From assembly GCA_026119935.1 (NCBI GenBank), contig JALRMH010000010.1, positions 682,001 to 746,000 of the forward strand: DNA of 64,000 nucleotides, in the 5' to 3' direction. Source of the stretch: Endothia cerciana. Lineage: Eukaryota; Ascomycota; Sordariomycetes; Diaporthales; Cryphonectriaceae. A program made the translations under genes and the position numbers. The notes under the pieces were generated by a model. That model did not search any database. It saw only the letters and a program-made list of their open reading frames with translations, and had not been told where the DNA came from. The stretch's first letter is position 1, and each line of letters starts with the position of its first letter. Positions 55,957 through 64,000 of the stretch are shown here, piece after piece.

Positions 55957-58065
55957 CTATCCGGCCTGCATAAATTCTTCTCCTATTGGCTGTAGAGCAC
56001 CGCTGTCGAGGAAGCCTTCCTGATAACCCTGTTGCGGCTCGGGAGCGTTGGTGAAGTTCTGTGTAGAGGCGTTTCCTGCCTCGCCTGTGTCACCCGGCCC
56101 TTGTTGAATATCAGCGAAGTATTCATGAGCGTGGTCAAGCTGAAAATCTTGCTGGACGTGTGGAGATTGCGGGACGCCCTGAGGATCTTCAGTAGTGACG
56201 GCTTCACCGTACCCGCTTCCGCCTTGGTACTGTTGTTCGCCGGCATCATCAAGATGATGCTGGACGCCCTGAGGATCTTCGGCAGTGATGGCTTCACCGT
56301 ACTCACCGTAACCGCTTCCATCTTGGTGGTACTGTTGTTCGCCGGCGTCAAGATGGTTCTGGACACCAGCAGCCGCGGCCTGAGGGTCATTGGCGGGAGG
56401 TTCCCAGTTGTGAGCGGAGTAGAATTCAGGATGGACTGTGGCGTTGTGCGATATGTGGGGATTACCTGATCTCAATCCACCATTGTCACCCTGGAGATGA
56501 AAGGCATCGGAAGGTTGAGGGTATGTATTGCTTTGGAAACCTCCTGACTGAGGGTTTCCCTGCGTCATGCTTCCAGGCATCAAGCCAGACTCGCCCAGCC
56601 GCGTGTCTTCCTCGTTCAAGAGCCACTGAGTCTGCAGTGGGTTCTGATTTGCCGCAGGATCTACTGTTGTCTGCCCGGCTGGTTGGTTCTGGAAATCGAC
56701 CGTCTGCCCGGTTGATGGGTAGGAACTTGGGCGAGGTAGCAACCTACGAAGTGGTCGGCTGCTGTCGGCAAGGTGTGGTGATGCCAAAAATGAAGGATCC
56801 AGGCATTCAGGGTTCGGGCTTCCCCCGGTTGGCAGGGCAGAAGCATTGGCGGCAGTGGGCGGGTTCATAGAGGCGCTGAAAACTGCTGGGTCCATTCCTG
56901 GAACCTCAAGGCGCACTCGCTTCTGCTGTCTGCCTCCATCATTGCCGTCGTCATCACTAGGCTCTGCCTGCGAGGGCTGCGCTGCTGGGGCCATTCCCGG
57001 ATCCTCGAAGCGCATTCGCTTCCGCTTTCTGCCTCCATGGTCGCCGTTGTCACTAGGCTCTACCTGCGAGGGCTGCGCTGCTGCGTTGTATTGGCTGACG
57101 CCCTGGCGACCAGCCATGCCTTGGTTGACCGTGCGACCAGTCGGAGCAGTTGACGGGCCCGCCTGCTGCCCGTTCTTGATGTTCTTGATCATCTCAAGGT
57201 CCTGCTGACGCTTGTCGTTGCATGCCTTGTTAGACTTCTTCCTCTCGAGCTCAGCACGAGGGTTGAGGGCGAGACGCTTGGCGAAGACATAGTCGAAGAG
57301 GCTGGAGACGGCTGTCTTGTGGCTGTTAAGGACGGATCTGACTAGTTCGAAGCGCTGGTGGAAGGTGTCACACTTTCCCAGATCCCAGTTTCTGCCCCAT
57401 CGAGGCATCGAGATCTTTCCTCGTTGGATGTCCCTAGTCTCGAGGAGCACATTCCATGCCATCAGGTTGAACTCGACAGGGCTTAGCTTCTTGACGCGTC
57501 CGATAGGGATCTTGGCACTCCTGTCTTCGCAGTCCAGGTTGGTCATGGCCTTGACGAGCTCCTGAACCAGTTGTTGCTGGGCCTCGACGTCAGAAGGGAA
57601 GTCGTCAGGCGTCTGTTGAGGCTGATGATGATCGCACAACGTCAAGTATGCATCCATCTTGACGCGAAAGTCCTCTTCGCCGTAGACATAGGTCTTGCTC
57701 ACAGCGCCGGGCTCGGGGAATGGCTCGTTGAGGAGGTTCCTGATGTTGTCAGCCAAGCCAACGTTTGGTTGGGGCAGTTGGTGAGCATGGTTGATGGCCG
57801 AGAGGCCTTGTTGGTATTGGCCGTGAGCCATAGGCATGCTGACACTTACTTGTTGCTGCAAATAGGGCGAGGCCTGTACCCCGTATGCATTCGGCTGCCC
57901 CATGTTCCTGAAATTGCCTGCGGGCATATTGCTTCTTGTTGAGGAATCCAAAGAGGCTTGCGTGTTCATCGCATGAGTTGGGTGACCTTGTGGATGGGAC
58001 TGAAAGTGAGGTTGCTTCTGTTGTTGATTAGGCATCGTGGTAGGAGGAGGATTTTGCGAAGCCAT
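55957..58065 (-). CDS. Gln/Pro-rich protein with internal duplications, possibly nuclear
   Basis: Single exon of 702 residues from the ATG at 58065 (MASQNPPPTTMPNQQQ). Order: low-complexity Gln/Pro/His N-tail (1-120); a predicted helical domain (about 130-330) with LMAWNVLLETRDIQRGKISM, RFELVRSVLNSHKTAVSSLF and a basic-rich end, similar in style to fungal conserved hypotheticals; then two tandem copies of a roughly 32-residue unit with QPSQ.EPSD..GG..KR.R...PGM, the first with a monopartite NLS RKRKRMR; Pro-rich linker; and two copies of a second unit (LDAGEQQY..GSGYGEA.T.EDPQ). No enzyme domain. Probably a chromatin or transcription-related protein. The stop TAG (55957-55959) is followed by 47 open codons in the same frame. 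Confidence 0.7.
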   Translation of the reverse strand: MASQNPPPTTMPNQQQKQPHFQSHPQGHPTHAMNTQASLDSSTRSNMPAGNFRNMGQPNAYGVQASPYLQQQVSVSMPMAHGQYQQGLSAINHAHQLPQPNVGLADNIRNLLNEPFPEPGAVSKTYVYGEEDFRVKMDAYLTLCDHHQPQQTPDDFPSDVEAQQQLVQELVKAMTNLDCEDRSAKIPIGRVKKLSPVEFNLMAWNVLLETRDIQRGKISMPRWGRNWDLGKCDTFHQRFELVRSVLNSHKTAVSSLFDYVFAKRLALNPRAELERKKSNKACNDKRQQDLEMIKNIKNGQQAGPSTAPTGRTVNQGMAGRQGVSQYNAAAQPSQVEPSDNGDHGGRKRKRMRFEDPGMAPAAQPSQAEPSDDDGNDGGRQQKRVRLEVPGMDPAVFSASMNPPTAANASALPTGGSPNPECLDPSFLASPHLADSSRPLRRLLPRPSSYPSTGQTVDFQNQPAGQTTVDPAANQNPLQTQWLLNEEDTRLGESGLMPGSMTQGNPQSGGFQSNTYPQPSDAFHLQGDNGGLRSGNPHISHNATVHPEFYSAHNWEPPANDPQAAAAGVQNHLDAGEQQYHQDGSGYGEYGEAITAEDPQGVQHHLDDAGEQQYQGGSGYGEAVTTEDPQGVPQSPHVQQDFQLDHAHEYFADIQQGPGDTGEAGNASTQNFTNAPEPQQGYQEGFLDSGALQPIGEEFMQAG
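56150..57120 (-). repeat. Two pairs of roughly 32-codon tandem duplications inside the Gln-rich gene
   Basis: Within the coding strand, one duplicated block lies about 56905-57085 (EPSD..GG..KR.R units) and one about 56155-56370 (GEQQY..GSGYGE units). Copies differ by several residues and by small indels, so the duplications are not very recent but still recognisable at DNA level. Confidence 0.8.
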
Positions 58066-59099
58066 CGTGGATCGATAGTCGTAGAGAATATTGCTTGGCT
58101 CTATGAGGATTTTGTCAGGTTAGGTGTCGAACTGAAGCCGAGTCGCAGTGTGTTGAGGTAGAGGAAATATCTTGTGAGCCGAGGTCTGCGAGACGTACTA
58201 TAAACTGATGGTGGGCTGTGAAGATAGTGAAGATGCTTAATTTAGAAGTTTACAGGCGCGTTGATCCATCGGCTGTATCGAGCGGTGAATTACACTTCTA
58301 TTGTGAGAATTCAAACCTATTGTAGTGTTGCTGGTTGCCAGGTTGAGTCGTTGGCCTGTTTCCTTCACTTTCGCAGGCAGAATGCAGAAACGGCACCCGA
58401 ACAGGCTTCCAGCTCTGTTGTGAAGAAAGGTCCTTTCTGGTTGATTCTTAAGACTCATAATTAACTGTCGGTGAATTTTCCAACTCGACAATAGATCCTG
58501 TATTAAGTTCTTGATTGGCTATAATAACAGCCACAGCGCAGATTACGGCTGGAGCGCAAGTTTAGTCAATGGCCACTCTTCAATCCAGACGTATAGAGAT
58601 TCTCATAGATCCAGATAGATCATGACATGGGGGATTGAGAAACCTTGAAATATTTATAATCGGGGGCGACGGCTCTGAGCGAATCACCTATAGACGCTCG
58701 CTCGTGGGATAGCTCAAAAACCAACCGCTTCAGATGGACATAATTGACCTATATCTCGCTTTCGATAAAAACTTTGAAAGATATGTTGAGGATTTCCTCC
58801 AAGACCGGTTCAGTATTTAACATCAAGACAGGCCGACAAAATGATCAGATGCAAATCGCACGGGACATGCATCCTTAAGGTTTGTATAGCAATCAATTTA
58901 ATGATCTATGTTTCCGTGCAAATTGCCACATGTCGGGCGTCCGTCAAAACGCCTAGGCAGTGTTGTAGCCTTAGCCCAAACCAAACGCCGCCGAGATGCT
59001 ACTGCTCTTGTCCAATAGATCCCCCTAATCCTGCTCGTGGCTCCAGGAAGCAAACACTCTCTTCAACGCCATATGCTCATGTGCATCAATCTGTTTCTC
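58066..59099. other. Intergenic stretch
   Basis: Promoter of the Gln-rich gene and the 3' side of the small membrane protein gene. AT-rich in 58480-58800. No gene is seen. Confidence 0.55.
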
Positions 59100-59578
59100 T
59101 CAGTGCTGCCTTCGCTGAGCCTCATATATCGCCATCGCCTTTTCCAAGTCTTCCAAACTAGACTTCTCCCCATATGCGTCCATCAGCATCGCGTTACTCC
59201 GCCGTCTCTCCGCCTCTTGCCTTTCGAACTCAGCCGACCGCGCAGAGTACTTCTCGATCTGTCTACGCCTGTAGGTCGAGACTCCGTACCCTGCGAACAC
59301 GCACATTAATTCCTGTAACGACATGTTATTTCTCCATCTCTGCTCTGAGCGGGGACGAACCTATGCTGACCACTGCGAATATTGTGGGCACCCTGCAACA
59401 GAGAATCGTTAGTGCATTGCCTTTGACCGCAACCCGTCGCCACATCTTTGCCCAAGACGTACCATCTGATGTTTGCCAGACCCCGACGAGCCGAGAAGAC
59501 TGGCGAAGACATGGGAGGAATAGGTGGATAGACCCTGGTCGTCGTTGAGATCATGCGTTTTGCCCCCGTGCTTAGCAT
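59100..59578 (-). CDS. Small three-exon single-pass membrane protein, probably mitochondrial
   Basis: Exons 59463-59578, 59361-59392 and 59100-59290 join to 112 residues with phases that fit and GT-AG ends throughout. The N-terminus MLSTGAKRMISTTTRVYPPI is basic and Ser/Thr-rich without acids, like a mitochondrial presequence. A single hydrophobic span (VPTIFAVVSIGYGVSTY), created by the 32-nt middle exon, follows. The C-terminal half is a charged helix (RRRQIEKYSARSAEFERQEAERRR) ending in EKAMAIYEAQRRQH. This fits a small inner-membrane protein. I do not recognise the family. The frame jumps are only explained by splicing, which supports a real gene. Confidence 0.7.
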
Positions 59579-62500
59579 TGCTGCGTTGTTGGATTGTTGT
59601 GTTCTGTGTGTGACAGCTTGTTTGAGGTATGCGGTCAAGTCAGAGTGGGACTCGTCTTGCAGGTTGTGTGGAGGACTTTGGAATGTGGAATGTCTCGATA
59701 TGGTGTTGATCCTGGGTTTATCAGTATGTGAACTACTTTGTGTCTTTAAAAATTAGGATGCTGGCCAGAGGGAGGATTTCGTCCTTTAAGAATTAGCATC
59801 CGGTCCCGCGACGAAAACAGCGAGGGCCCGAGGTGTCCATTTGGTCGACTGATGTAGTGTTGATTCTGAAGCGACAGGTCCCTCTCAGTCAGGCCATCGA
59901 CGCAGCGGTGGGCCGATTCTGCTGCAGGGCAACGGGCTGGTTCCGGCTGGAACTCCGGACGCACCCGCAGCGCATCTCGGCCCGGGAATAAGTATGTCAT
60001 GCATAAGCAGGCTCCACCAGCAGCGCTTCTTCGCTCCATCAGACGGTTTCCTCTGAGCATCTGGGTGCAAGAGAGTGTCGGTCACATCTTTGGAGGCTCT
60101 GCGGCGTTTCGGAGCGTGAAAGAAGCCGCTACGGGCGATCACGGCCTCACTTTAGCCTCCCGAGATGGTATGAGCGTCGAACTCCGTCAGGTGATCGGCA
60201 GACCTGCTGCGATACGCGCTGCTTGTCCAGGAAGCAGTAGTTTGATGCTATAGTCCTTGACGTGGTTACCTGCAGGCCTGTATTGCAGAGCGCTACAGAC
60301 AAGCTAGCCCTAACCAGGTGGATAAGGTAGATACTACAGCGCTGAGAACAGAGAGCCTGCTCGACCACGATCAAGGTCATGATGGGCTGAGCCTTGGCCT
60401 AGATCCGGATCTTCTCCTCCGGCTCATCCATGCCATCAGCGTTGGGAGCCTGCTCAGAGAGCCTCTAGGTCCCTTCACCCATAATATCGGGAACGTGGCT
60501 GCGGCTAACCGCGCGAGCGTCGATGCACTCAGTACCTATGTTGTCCGGAGTAGATATGCGCCAGCGCGGTGAAGGAGCAGTCCTTGGACTGCCCGAGGAG
60601 CCAGATGAGACAATTATCCAAGCCGTCAGCCAGTGAGGGGTGCAGGACTGCCAGCACCGACAGGGAACGAGAGAATGCCGGGACGGTTTGTTTGCATGGT
60701 AGTTGTATTGTGGCTTGAAAGCCCCAGAAGATCCGTCGGGGACGGACTCTGGCAATCTTGCCAATGCTTCTTCAGTAAATGCTGGCCGTTGTAACACATA
60801 GAAAGCGGGCAACTCGAAGTATAGCCATGTACTTTACGCTCTTCCCGGATTTTATAAGACCCTGTATTAGTGATCTACACATCCAGCGATGATCTGAGCC
60901 CTTTCCTCGCTATTCTCACTCGAGCGCTAGGTCCGACGCCTTAAGGTTCGGAAGGCCCAAGAGCGTAGAAATCTGAACAGGATTCCATGCGATAGACAAG
61001 ATGTGGGAAGGGAGCACAAGGACACCGATAAATCTCAAGACTTTCCATAGACGCCCATTGAGGAAGCAGTAAATTGCCATGTGACACGCAGATACTCAAC
61101 AACCCTGTGCGCTTATTCACCTAGATGATGGTGCGCGAAGGAGGTTTGATGTTGATGGGTTGCAGAAGGGGTCCAGAACAGCACCTCGCTTCACATAAGG
61201 ACTCCCAAATAGGTCAGGCCGCTGCTGCAGCTATAGAGAAGCTCGAAATACTGTCAATGTCCCCGGTGAGAAGCAAAGAGGGCTGAGATGGTATCGCCCA
61301 TATCAGCAGCCGTGGCGGCTAGAGAACCAGGTCTCGCAAACGAGGTTGAAATGCGCCCAGTCCCAGCCGCAGCGGATCATCATGAGATCTCACCAATATC
61401 CTTGAGGATTTTTTTTTTTAAAAAAAATTCCTTTTTAAAAAAAAAGGAAATCGTTAAGAATTATGGGAAAAGAGTTGAAAGGGTGAAAGAGAACGTTCAA
61501 GAAAGGTGAACCGTCAGTAGCCAGACTGGTTTTAAACTATCTAACCATGTTGTCAGCTACTATATCAATGCATGACAATGAGCGTTGTGCCGCGAGTTAA
61601 ACAATGCCAGCGGTAGTCGAATTGTAGTGAAACTCGTCGGCCCCCGGCCTTCGTTGGATTCCAAAGTAGAATCAGGCGAACATTTACAAAGCACGATTCA
61701 GTCTGGCTTCCCACTAGGCCGTCCTCACCCAGCCAGCTGCGATGCAACGATGCCCCCTGTAGGGAACTGTATCTGATCCATTGCCTTGTCTTCTTCTTAA
61801 TCAAAAAGCCCTGGCACTTGATGTACCATACCCATTCAGACTGGTCAGCCATCTCGTCATTGTCAGACCGTGTCAAAGAAGAAGAGGTTGACCTGGGGAG
61901 CTTCACTGGTCTCAGTGAGGCCACCTGTGAGATGCACACCGGCATCATCCATTAAAAATTGATGGGAGCAGGATAGTGCCTGACGTGTTGATCCAGCTAG
62001 CACTCAGTTGTCCACGATCAGAGGCATAGGGTGGTGTAAGACCTCTGAAATAAGCATTAGCGACAGTAACCCAGCCCAGAATAATGTTCCTGGGAGTCCT
62101 TTCTTACGCTGATTGTCCCATCGTCATATTGAATGCCCTGATCACTGCTCACCAATTTGTACTGGGAAGAAGTGCCTGAAACCTACTTGGTACTGCCTAA
62201 TCCAGAAGCGGTGAATTGCTGCGCCTCATCGAGATTACTGGACCTTCTGAGTTTACGTTTATTACCTTTGATTGGTCTGATCTGTAACCAAGCCATAGTC
62301 TGTCTCTCAATCAGTCGATACGACGCGTATGTAGCCAGCACCATTGGTAGTGTCAGGCCTCCAGCTTGTAGTAGGCTTGAGAAAGCAGTTGGTACTGTAT
62401 ATATATCGAATCCGAAATCGGATCCGAACTGCGAGGACTTGTGGTGCAGGTGTAGCTCGTGGTAAGACTCTTGCTTGTTGTAGTCCTCGTGCTTGAAGTG

Positions 62501-64000
62501 CTCTGCGAATCGTGAGAATTTGGTGTAGGGCTATGGCTTGGACTCAGGCTGGATGTGGTAGGGGTGTGAGGTGTAAAGCTTGAGCTTGTTATATAGCTGT
62601 GGGTTAAAGGGCTTGAGCTATAGTTTGATGTTGTAGTACTCTAGAATAAGTTTTCGCCTGTCAGTTGAGATCGGGACCCAGTACTTTGATTTGAAGATCG
62701 GTGTACCGTTGCCCTGTAGTAGTGGTCTTCTGTGACGACGTCTTAGTCGGGGTAGGCTGCTCCAAGGGGGCGAAATTATATAGAATGCCCACTTAGCAAG
62801 AACGGGAACCCGCACTGAATCCAACCGTGGCCAGAAGCTACAGGGTGCGATGGTTAAAAAAAAAATACGGGGCAGTTGGAAACTAAAACACCGCATGCCG
62901 TCGACGTCGAACGAGCTGAGGACGAAGTGGTCGTTGGCGAGCCGCCACAACCCGAGCCTGGGTTGGTGCCGTTTGGATACCTAGGAATAGCAGCTTCGCC
63001 GCCGCAGAGGCTGGAAGGGCCGGATGGTTAACACGTCCCGTCTACCGAAGCTGCGAGGATACACTTGTGGCCTCCTTGGCTCCGGGGGGTTATTTGCTCG
63101 GATCCGTCCACGGAGCAGCCCATGTTACAGATCGCGGGACCGCTGGGCACAATCTTGCTGAAGCACCAGCAGCCCCTTGCCATTCTCAACACCGCCGACA
63201 GAATAGCCGTTATCGGCGCAAGTATCAAGACAGAACTCCCCCGACATCATATTGGACCTGGATGGGATAAGTCGTTGGTTGCGCAGGCAACAGGCGAGTG
63301 TAGGTAGGTATTGGTGCCCCTGTAGGATGAATGACGACGAGGTCAGCAGTCGAGGCCCTTTTTGGCGTTGCTTCTGATCTACACATACGCTAAGCATGTT
63401 GGACTACCAAAGCACTTGTAGGCAGCGAGAGTGGTGACCGGACCGGTGGTGGAGTCATCATCATTATTATAGGTGTGGAAGTTGAGGGTGTTAGATCCAC
63501 CGGAAACCTCATTAGTATTGCCCCTACAGGAATACCTCCACATGCTCGAATCCATCACTCGGCCGCCGTTTTATATGGTGTTATCACAGACTATGTATGA
63601 GACTGCCCATCAGCCAGCTAGGCCCACGATGCTCGGCTCACAGCGGTCGTCTTCGGTCGGAGGGGATGGGATCCAGGGTCCGACTCACAGCACTTCTGGC
63701 TGTATTGGATACCAGCGGGGGAGACCCCGAGTCCACCACAATAATCAAGGCAACTCTCCACAGTCATGGCGGTTCAGTCCAGAGTGGACGGCTACTCAAG
63801 AAGGGGTGGACGGGACCCCCTAAACGAAGGCATGCAGATAGGTCGGAATCCATACCATCAGCTAACACCCAGTCCCCAGAATCCTCTGCTCAACGAGGTA
63901 GAGGCATCATGAGTGCTATCTTCAAACCTGAGATATCCTCCTCAACACGGCAAGGTCGTTCTTAGGACTGGTGAGCCCTTCCGCATCCGTCGGGTCTAGC
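59579..64000. other. Long right-end stretch without supported gene
   Basis: No gene can be supported. ORFs of 60-127 codons on both strands overlap freely. A minus ORF at 60465-60812 (no ATG at its end checked) and one at 61565-61948 (ATG, 127 codons) are the longest but match nothing I know. 61409-61445 is an A/T palindrome-like tract. 62420-62640 is low-complexity, GTAGTG/GAGCTTG-like. A short plus frame near 63120-63225 weakly resembles part of a GH3 glucosidase. This may be decayed mobile or accessory DNA. Confidence 0.5.
61409..61445. repeat. A/T homopolymer cluster with inverted symmetry
   Basis: T11 directly followed by A8, then TTCC, T5 and A9. The T and A runs can pair as short hairpins. 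No gene covers it. Confidence 0.85.

Overview
The window reads as nuclear DNA of a filamentous ascomycete (Pezizomycotina, probably a plant- or litter-associated Sordariomycete-type fungus). The basis is short GT-AG introns of about 50-110 bp in most genes, large intergenic spaces, fungal-only families (CBM1-tailed chitinase, yeast-type amino-acid permease, CYP52-type P450, DUF7730-like protein, GH128 glucanase) and no operon structure or Shine-Dalgarno sites. About nineteen protein genes and one clear pseudogene can be supported. No tRNA, rRNA, CRISPR array or intact transposon was recognised.

Layout. 0-6 kb: gene-poor, with a perfect-looking 70-bp hairpin and a decayed berberine-bridge-type FAD oxidase. 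6-12 kb: secreted chitinase with CBM1, amino-acid permease, secreted pectin lyase (plant and fungal wall degradation plus nutrient uptake). 13-18.5 kb: CCCH zinc-finger protein and peroxisomal 3-ketoacyl-CoA thiolase with an N-terminal PTS2, separated by a region with CTG and 7-bp tandem repeats. 19.4-25.4 kb: accessory metabolic genes (old-yellow-enzyme-type reductase, TENA/THI-4 protein, SRPBCC protein, luciferase-domain protein). 26.5-32.8 kb: conserved housekeeping trafficking genes (retromer Vps35, vacuolar/Golgi M28 peptidase of the glutamate carboxypeptidase II type). 33-36 kb: AT-rich spacer and a DUF7730/F-box-like protein. 37.7-42 kb: tandem CYP52-type P450 and cyclopropane-fatty-acid-synthase-like methyltransferase, both acting on fatty acyl chains. 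42.8-44 kb: GPI-type GH128 protein with a large internal deletion and a small Cys-rich ORF. 44.8-49.4 kb: concentrative nucleoside transporter, bacterial-looking HAD-IIB phosphatase/phosphomannomutase, DUF423 membrane protein. 49.7-55.2 kb: head-to-head pair of an SQD2/MgtA-type GT4 glycosyltransferase and a UDP-glucose dehydrogenase with a Cys-rich insertion. 55.8-58.1 kb: Gln-rich nuclear-type protein with internal duplications and an in-frame stop before a 47-codon open tail. 59.1-59.6 kb: small three-exon membrane protein. 59.6-64 kb: no supported gene.

The most interesting candidates are the GT4/UDP-glucose-dehydrogenase divergent pair (possible glucuronosyl-lipid or glycan module), the P450/cyclopropane-synthase pair (possible modified fatty-acid module), and the GH128 protein that has lost its central barrel segment including the expected acid/base Asn-Glu. 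All functional calls are from reading translations and family knowledge; no database search was run. Intron positions were set by GT-AG signals, reading-frame continuity and family continuity, and may be off by a base or so.
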